Part shown: positions 56,901-64,000 of the stretch, piece after piece
Layout of the letters: the number at the start of each line of letters is the position of its first letter
Numbering within the stretch: position 1 is the first letter of the stretch
Source of the DNA: Caenorhabditis elegans
Lineage: Eukaryota > Nematoda > Chromadorea > Rhabditida > Rhabditidae
Direction: 5' to 3'
Length of the DNA stretch: 64,000 bases
Assembly: GCF_000002985.6 (NCBI RefSeq)
Contig: NC_003281.10
Span: 13,392,001 to 13,456,000, forward strand
Notes under the pieces: generated by a model
The model's database searches: none
What the model saw: the letters and a program-made list of their open reading frames with translations, nothing else
Told to the model about the DNA's origin: nothing
Position numbers and translations under genes: made by a program

Positions 56901-59900
56901 GTAATTAAAATAATTTGATTAGCCAAATTGAATATTTTTCCAAAACCAGTGGGTTTTTCCTAATTATTTTTTTAAGTCACGATTTAAAGGTGCAGTAGAG
57001 GCAAAAAAATTTTTTGCTTCAAATGACAGAAAATGCACCCAAAGAACCGAATATAACTGTAAAAAAATTTTTTTTTAATTTCTAAATTTTTTATGATTTT
57101 TTTTAATTTTTCAAAAATCAAAGAAACGGCTGAATAAACTTGAATTTAATAAATGAGTGACGTCATTTTTTATATGTTCGCGTTTTCTGGCTAAATTCGT
57201 CGGTTTTTCTCAATTTTTTTTTCTATATTTGATTTGAAACACCGTTTGTCAATTATTCAACCACTTTTCCATAAAAAAAAACTTGATAACCCTAAGGAAA
57301 TTGCCAGAAATGGCAAAATTGGCCTAAAATCCGCAATTTAACATTTATTATTAATTTTTTTTTCAAAATAACTATTTTAAATAATTGACAAACAATGTTT
57401 CAAATCAAATATAGAAGAAAAAATTGAGAAAAACCGACGAATTTAGCCAGAAAACGCGAAAATATCAAAAATGACGTCACTCATTTGCGCGGTAATTCAA
57501 ATTTATTCAGCCGTTTCTTTGATTTTTGAAAAATTTTAAAAATCATAAAAAATTTAGAAATTTTTAAAAAAATTTTTTACAGTTATATTCGGTTATTTGT
57601 GTATATTTTCTGTCATTTAAAGCAAAAAAATTTTTTGACTCTACTCCACCTTTAAAAAAACACCAATTCTCACTTTTTAACATCGTCCGAATGATCCAAC
57701 CGCTTCATTTGATCATCTCGAGTAGCTAAATCTGCGGTGAAACCAAGTGATTCGACAACATTTATAATATCCCTCGGACCAATAACCTGTGGAGAGAACT
57801 CGACAAGAGCCATTGATGTAGCAATTGAGACATTACACGAGTCAATTCCCGATTTTGAAAGTACATGGGATTCTATTCGATTCGCGTCGCTTTCTGTGGA
57901 GAGATTGCCGATCTGAAATCATTTTCATATAATTTATACGGATTAAAAATTCGATAACTCAGAAATTGCCGACTGAAAATTTTTACTGAAAATTTTATAA
58001 CACAGAATTGGGGAGCTTTTTAGGTTTTAGAAAAAACCGCATTTCTTCACTAAACTTTTCGAATTTTAAGCTTGGTAATTACCGAATTTCCTAAAATTTT
58101 CGAAAAAAAAAAACATATATTGCCAGTCAATATTTGAAAAAAAATTCTAGAGAATTTCAAAGCCTATGCAAATTGCCGATTTGCCGATTTGCCTAAAAAT
58201 TTCAATTCCTGCATTTTGCCGATTTGCAGGAAAAAATCGTTTGCCGCCCACTATGCCATAGAATAAATTTTTTTTTGATTTTTTTTCAATTTTTCGAACG
58301 AATTTCAAAAAATGTCGAAATTAAATCATCCATTTGCGCGGGAATTTAAAAATTGTTCAGCGGTTTGAACTTTTTTGCTAAACTTTCTCAAAAAATGATA
58401 TATTTTTGGGCAATTTGAGTATGTTTGGGAATTCAAAAAAAAAATGTTTTTGGTACCAAAATCCAAAACTCACAATCAACCGTATCTTGCTATAATTCGG
58501 ATTAGCTCCCATAGAATCCAGAAGAGTAGCCTTATATCCAAGTTCTCCCGTCATATGTTCCCGAATCGCGTCGGAAGATGTTACCCGACCATCATAAATG
58601 ACTTCAGCTTTCGCAGCAATCAGTGCAACCACAATTGAGTGAACTCCTTCGATTTTTGAAATATTTCGTTCAATGTACTGTACACACGAAGCACACGTCA
58701 TTCCTTCCACTGCGAATGTGCATTTTTCGAGATGATCCGATGAGCCCTGAAATTAATCATATTTTTAATAAAGATTCAAATAAGGATTTGATAATTTTAG
58801 AATAATTTATGAAAATTTCACTACAAAAAATCACAAAAAATCATATTTTCAGCGAAAATTTTGAAAAATCACTGAGAAACTCAGTTTCAGAGCGAAAAGT
58901 TCAAAAAATAGCTCAAAAACTCATATTCCCAGCAGAAAAACTGCGAAAATTCACTGAAAAATGTTTTTTTTTTCATTTTTTGGGCTAAAAATACAAAAAA
59001 TGTCAGTTTTTCATTAAAGGTGGAGTAGCGCCAGTGGGGGAAATTGCTTTAAAACACGCCTATGGTACCACAATGACCAAATATCATGATAAAAAATTCA
59101 AAAAAATTTTCTAAATTTTATATGATTTTTTGAAAATTGAAAAAATCTCAGTTTTTGCCTAATTCCAATTTGAATTACCGCCAATTGGAGTTGTTCGATG
59201 GAGCGCGCTTGCACGTTTTTAAATTTATTTATTTTATTTTTTTGTTATTTTCCATCGATTTTTAATGTTTTTGGTGTATTTTTGCTTGAATTTTAGAGAA
59301 AAAAGTCAAGATAAATGCAAATTTTCAATTAAAAAGCACGCTTGCAGGCGTAAAAATTACAAAGTAACGATTTTAAACGATTTCGAACCTGAATTAATTA
59401 ATTTCACTGATTTACGCCTGTAAGCGTGTTTTTTTATCGAAAATTTGCATTTATCTTGACTTTTTTTCTCTAAAATTCAAGCAAAAATACACCAAAAACA
59501 TTGAAAATCGATGGAAAATAACAAAAAATAAAATAAATAAATTTAAAAACGTGCAAGCGCGCTCCATCGAACAACTCCAATTGGCGGTAATTCAAATTGG
59601 AATTAGGCAAAAACTGAGATTTTCTCAATTTTCAAAAAATCATATAAAATTTAGAAAATTTTTTGAATTTTTTTATTATGATATTCGGTCATTGTGGTAC
59701 CATAGGCGTGTTTTAAAGCAATTTCCCCACTGGCGCTACTCCACCTTTAAATATCTTATTTAAAAACCAGAAAATTCAATTTTTGCCTGGAAAAAGTTTA
59801 GTTTTTTTTTTTTTTGAAAAAAATAATACAACTTTTTGGTCGAGTTGTGAAAAACTTTCCGACATTTTTTTAAAAATTAACTTCTATTTTTTTTATTTAT

Positions 59901-62900
59901 CAAGTTTTAAGGTAACGTATTTAGAAAACTATAAGTACTCTATTTATCACAAAAAATATTAACCTCTTTCGAATATTTCACTCCATTCAGCTGTAACTCT
60001 ACTTTTCCATCAGATAAGTCAACTGTTTTAAGGGGACTTATCGATAATTTTGTGGTAGATGCTTTTTGGGGTTCCACTGCGGCGATTTCTGCAAAAATTA
60101 ATTTTGAAAAGTGTTAAACAACACATTTTAAATCATACCTTGATCAGTAATCAATTTACAATCAAATCCCATATCATCAATGGACTCGGCAACTGATTCG
60201 CCGTTCCATTTCTCGGAATTATAGTCGACGGTTCCTGAAATTGCAGTCGTTGGCAAAATAAATTTTGAATTAAGAAAAATCAAATTTAATATTATGCAGA
60301 CGCGAAATTTTGTGTTAAAAAAGGTACATTTCGGTAATTGGGAATAGTTTTTGGTTTGTTTTCTTTTTCAGAACATATTTATATATTTTAATTTTGAAAA
60401 ATATTTTTTGGAGGCAGCACCTTTGCAGAATCATAATAATTTGGCAAGGAAAATTACCTTGTTTCTGTTCCAAACTAACAACAATCTTCACAATTCCATC
60501 TTTTGAGCCTACAGTATCTTGAATATTGTTCACACAAGCATGGCAGGTCATTCCCTCAATAGAGACGATTGCTCTACGAATTTTGGGTTTTTCTGCCATT
60601 TGTGTAGGAGGTTCTGCAAAAAAAACGTACATTAGATTTTGTGGAAAATCAGGTATAGATATGAAATTTGAATGATAGAAAAAAAATTATCAAAATTACT
60701 GTTTTTTTATTGGAAAAAAAAAGTTTTTTCCTTGGATTCCTTGGATTTACTTTCCTTGGATTGAAAAATAAAATTTGCCGGAAAACTTCAAAAAAGTAGC
60801 CATAAACTAATTAGAAATTCAAAAGTTTATTGAAATTTATTAGGATTTTCAAATAATTTTTATATTTGATCAATACGATTCTTTCTAATTTTCTGAAGAA
60901 AAAAAAAGCAGAGTTCTATAAAACAATCAATTTTCATTGAAAGCACGTAGACAACCCACTTTCGTAAAAATCTAATTTCACTGGAATCATTGTCTTCCTT
61001 ATCACTATCGTTTTTTTTTGTATTTCTAATCAGTATCAGCGAGCGCGCAAACCAACTTTTTCGCACTGCAGAAGACGAGCAAATTTATGGGTTAGAAAAA
61101 ATGCCTTAGAATATTTAACAATGACGAAATTTTCTGGCACCGTGAGGTTCAGAATTTAGATGTTTTTTTAAACGTTTTTCTCTCTGTAACAGTTGATTTT
61201 TTCAATGTTCAAAAATTTATGATACTGTAGCTGAAAACTTTTGCTCTCTTCATGGCCAAGGGCGTCATTTTTCGATTTTTCGATGTTTCAAGGAGGAACG
61301 AAAAACGAAAAAATTTCGATTTTCTGGAAAATTGAAAAAAAATGTTCAGAAAATTAACCATAAAATTCGATTTTTTTAAATCTAATTTTCTTTACATATA
61401 TTGGTGAGAATTTCAAAAAACAAGAACGATGATTAAAATTTTAAGCTAATTTCACTGCAACTTTTTCCTCACGAGGGACGAGGCAAAAAGGTTTCTAGGC
61501 CATGGCCGAGTCCCCGACAAATTTCAGCGGCCATTTATGTTGCTTTGTTTTCCGCGTGTTTTCTTTTGTTTTGCACCAATTTTTCCCGTATTTTCTTATT
61601 AAAACTAATAAATAAATATTTTTTGCAGATGCTAAAACAATTTCCCAGTGAAAAAAGTATGTATTGAGTCGGTAAGTAGCGGTGAAAGTGGTCAATGTAA
61701 TATGATGGATTACGGAAATACAAAACCTAAACTTTTTCCCAAGCATGATACATATGCTGCTTAAATGCTGAAACTACCTGATTTTCATAACGAGATCGCT
61801 GAAAAAGTTTTGAGGTTTTCAAAATTCAACTTTTTTGGTGAAAAAGTAGAGATTTTCGCACAAAATGTTGAATTTTAAAAATCTCAAAACTTTTTCAGCG
61901 GTCTCGTTATGAAAATCAGGTAGTTTCAGCATCTAAGCAGCATATTTATCATGTTTGGAAAAAAGTTTAGGTTTAGTATTCCCGTAATCCATCATATAAC
62001 ATTGACCACTTTCACCGCTACTTGCCGACTGAATACATAATTTTTCATCTGGAAATTATATTAGCATTAGCAAAAAATATTTATTTATCAGTTTTAATAA
62101 GAAAAAACGGGAAAAATCGGTGAAAACACAAGAAAACAAAGCAAGTACAAAATGTCGTTAAATGCGGTGTATTGTGTGCAAACACCGATTTTTCGCATTT
62201 TTTCTCGGCCCCCGTTTGAAAAAAGTTGCAGTGAATTTTAGAAAAAATCGAAACTTTTCGATTTTCCAAAAACCAAAAAATCTAGAAATTTTGCCCAAAT
62301 TAAAAGTATTTTTATGTTGAAAAAACTGGTATCGTAAAGCGTTTGCGATAAGGTAAAACGAAAAATAAACTGAAGTATTTGTTTATTTTTTTTCTATTTT
62401 TCTATAAACCCTCCTCGTTAACAATCGAACTGATCTTTACCTTTTTTCAAAACTTTGCAATCAAAACCCATATCATCGACAGCTTCAGCCACTTTCTCAG
62501 CTGTCCATTTTGTAGTATCAAATGAACATTTTGCATTTTCTTCTTTTAAATTCACTTGGATACTATGAATTCCTGGCTTCGCTCCAATTACGTCTTGAAT
62601 ATTTTTGACACAGGAGTTGCACGTCATTCCTCTGGAAAATGTGACTATTTTTTGTTAAAAATTTAGATTTTGAACAGCTAATTTGCAGAATTTTTCTTTT
62701 TTTTTTGTTGTATAAATCGAAAAATTAATCATTTTTAGTTAAAAAATCGAACAATTTAAAATAAGTGCAGAAAAATATGTTTTTAAAAAAGTTTTTCGAA
62801 AATCTTATCGGAAAACATACAAAACCTCAACCTTTAAGTTAAAAATTATATATGGAAATGCAGCAAAATGCCTTTAGATCTGAAAATAATATTTATTTTT

Positions 62901-63260
62901 GTTGAAAAATTAGTTTAAAAACCCCAAATGGGGCCTGAGAGTTCCCGTTTTCAAAAAAAAAATTGAAGGAGACTGTCCGACCCTATTTGAGCTCTTTTTT
63001 CACTGAAAAATTAATTATTTTCAGATCTATGAAAACTTTTAATCAACAGTTTTGCCAAGCAAAAAATCCAAATTTTAAAATACTTTAAATTCAATTTACT
63101 TAATCTCCAGCATTGTTTCTTGTACATTTCCATCCGTCTTCGGTGCTCCAAAATCCACCAAAAGTTGAATATTTTTCGACGGAGACGGACGTGGTATTGA
63201 TGATGTTGATGGACGTGATGGAAGCGGCGAACCGTCGAGAAGACTCACATTTTCCGACAT
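47921..63260 (-). CDS. cua-1: Copper-transporting P1B-type ATPase (ATP7A/ATP7B ortholog)
   Basis: ATP-driven Cu(I) pump of Golgi and secretory or lysosome-like compartments that loads cuproenzymes and detoxifies copper. Sixteen exons (63260-63100, 62631-62441, 60613-60458, 60234-60139, 60088-59964, 58746-58474, 57912-57674, 54532-54358, 53526-53043, 52366-52116, 51763-51578, 51100-50918, 50517-50310, 50262-50113, 49371-48907, 48294-47921); 1,238 residues. Three N-terminal heavy-metal domains carry GMTCNSC, GMTCHAC and GMTCASC, fewer than the six of human ATP7A/B. Then come the actuator TGES, the transport site [12 protein letters not shown], the phosphorylation site FDKTGT, nucleotide-binding SEHP, and the hinge [10 protein letters not shown]. 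The C-terminus after the last membrane helix is Ser-rich. TTATTTCAG at 63308-63316 (minus) is a trans-splice-type acceptor about 48 bp before the ATG. Introns are unusually full of repeats: an HSE satellite in intron 8 and palindromes in introns 2, 6, 8 and 14. Confidence 0.96.
49755..49900. repeat. Palindromic repeat (GTCTCGACACGAC family) in cua-1 intron 14
   Basis: Contains TGTACGCCTTTAAGGATAAC TGTAA near 49764 and GTCGTGTCGAGAACCGGGTA CCGTAG near 49869. The left terminal motif is not preserved, so this looks like a partial copy of the element at 3013-3195. Confidence 0.65.
55025..55930. repeat. Heat-shock-element satellite: ~22 copies of a 40-bp unit
   Basis: The unit reads GTTCTGGAACATTCCAGAAT then TTTCCCAATTTTTCTAGAAA. 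TTC and GAA alternate every five bases (TTC-TA-GAA-AG-TTC-TG-GAA-CA-TTC-CA-GAA-TT-TTC). Because 40 is eight times five, the lattice stays in phase from unit to unit, with one weak pentamer (AAT or GAT) per unit. This is the binding pattern of heat shock factor. Variants such as GTTGTGAAAC alternate in the left third, suggesting an earlier 80-bp or 120-bp expansion unit. Confidence 0.93.
56262..56550. repeat. 15-bp minisatellite (CACGATGGGTCTCAC)
   Basis: About 19 units of CACGATGGGTCTCAC or CACGATGGGTCTCGC in tandem. Because 15 is a multiple of three, several frames stay open on both strands and produce false pentapeptide-repeat proteins. Confidence 0.95.
56985..57655. repeat. Long inverted repeat with TTTAAAGGTGGAGTAG-type ends in cua-1 intron 8
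   Basis: The left arm starts TTTAAAGGTGCAGTAGAGGC and contains GAATATAACTGT. The right arm is the near complement, ending CTCTACTCCACCTTTAAA. The arms are about 300 bp long with a short centre containing ACATTTATTATT. Likely a palindromic MITE. Confidence 0.85.
59017..59752. repeat. Long inverted repeat, TTAAAGGTGGAGTAG family, in cua-1 intron 5
   Basis: The left end is TTAAAGGTGGAGTAGCGCCA and the right end CGCTACTCCACCTTTAA. The arms (about 59017-59380 and 59390-59752) are almost perfect complements, including ACACGCCTATGGTACCACAA and its complement. Same terminal motif as the element at 56985, with a different interior. Confidence 0.9.
61495..62165. repeat. Long inverted repeat in cua-1 intron 2
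   Basis: CTACCTGATTTTCATAACGA GATCGCTGAAAAAGTTTTGA near 61777 is mirrored near 61880-61925. The arms extend outward through TCCATCATA/ATGATGGATTAC, AGTAGCGGTGAAAGTGG and TTTTCCCGTATTTTC to about 61530 and 62150. Confidence 0.85.
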
Positions 63261-64000
63261 TTTGTGTACTCGATAAATTCACATGAGAATTTGGGAAATG
63301 ATTTGTTCTGAAATAAATTGTAAAATTAACAAAAAAAATACTTTGAGTCAGGGCTGTTGCAAAAAAAATTTCGACCAAAAAACGAAAAATCGAAATTTTC
63401 AAAAAAAAAAAACAAAAAACAAAAAAATCAATTTTTGATTTCAAACGGGACAAAACGGAAATTTTTCATATAATATTTGAAATTGAACGAGTGGAAGGTT
63501 TTTCGTTCTTCTTTGTTTAATTTTTTTGCTGAATCAGTGGTTTCAAAAAACCAAAAAATCTATTTTTCCAACAAAAAAAAAGCCCTGCTTCGAGTCGTAG
63601 AAATAACTGAAATTTGAACGATGTATGTTTTTTGTCGATTTTTGATTTGAGTTCATTTCTGAGAAATATTGCTGTCAAATATTCTTTAAAAACTTAGGCT
63701 TTTTCAAATTTGTTAAGTTTTTTTTCTTTTTTTTTCCTTTTTTTCAAATTAAAAACCAAGCGACTTTTAAAAAAATGTTTTTAACATTTCATATGAAGAT
63801 TTTTAATTTAAAAAATAATTTTTTTGTCCAAAAGTCTCCAAATATAATTTTAAAATGTAGAAACGACTAAAAGTGAATGTAGTAGCCCCGGCGAAATGGC
63901 CTAGGTTTCAGCGTGGTCCCCTCTCGGTCACGCCCACATTTCCACTCGTTTTGCATCAGATGATGACGTCAATCTATTTTCGAGAGAGAGTGGAGAAACC
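63261..64000. promoter_or_regulatory. cua-1 upstream region
   Basis: The acceptor TTATTTCAG lies about 48 bp from the cua-1 start. Beyond it is AT-rich DNA with long A/T runs and, near the right edge, a less AT-rich patch (GCCCCGGCGAAATGG, TCACGCCCAC, GATGACGTCAA). No gene recognised. The ACGTCA core is a CRE-like match but unsupported by anything else. Confidence 0.4.

Overview
This is nematode nuclear DNA, almost certainly Caenorhabditis elegans. It is AT-rich, with many short introns that nearly all end in TTTCAG, SL-type trans-splice acceptors just upstream of start codons, tight same-strand gene clusters, interstitial TTAGGC (worm telomere) repeats and many palindromic repeats. The gene order (dnj-17, qdpr-1, an Hsp70-like gene, nas-1, a myosin heavy chain, exo-1, cope-1, bli-5, trf-1, a PAM16 gene, an FtsJ methyltransferase, a CIAO2 gene, cua-1) matches what I remember of the right part of chromosome III (cosmids T03F6, F11F1, F45G2, Y76A2A). 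That placement is from memory. All gene structures were worked out by hand from splice signals and reading-frame continuity.

Layout. 1-2850: dnj-17 (minus, running off the left edge) and qdpr-1 (plus), divergent. 3724-11036: an Hsp70-like gene whose 2.2-kb intron holds a head-to-head pair of glycine-rich secreted-protein genes; a second head-to-head pair of the same family lies just downstream. The pairs are palindromic, their central spacers lie in opposite orientations, and one of the four copies is broken by a 153-bp deletion. 11303-17175: a cysteine-rich secreted protein with a probable GC-AG intron, a transthyretin-like protein and the astacin protease nas-1. 17943-31340: a 23-exon myosin II-type heavy chain with a full motor but a very short rod. 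Its introns hold degenerate telomeric repeats, an antisense tRNA-Thr and 5.7 kb of tandem repeats that incorporate a dead mariner-type transposase fragment. 31741-41394: exo-1, cope-1, bli-5 (minus) and trf-1. 41537-47525: four minus-strand housekeeping genes (a COMM-domain-like protein, PAM16, a mitochondrial rRNA methyltransferase, a CIAO2-type Fe-S assembly factor); the last three look like one operon. 47921-63260: cua-1, the copper P1B-ATPase (16 exons, 1,238 codons), whose introns are packed with mobile-element DNA.

The most striking non-genic feature is in cua-1 intron 8 (about 55025-55930): roughly 22 copies of a 40-bp unit that together make a nearly unbroken lattice of alternating TTC and GAA pentamers, which is the heat-shock-factor binding site. 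It appears to sit in a Helitron-like element whose 3' hairpin and CTGG end are visible at 54593-54620. Together these suggest a large, transposon-carried HSF-1 binding platform inside a copper-transporter gene.
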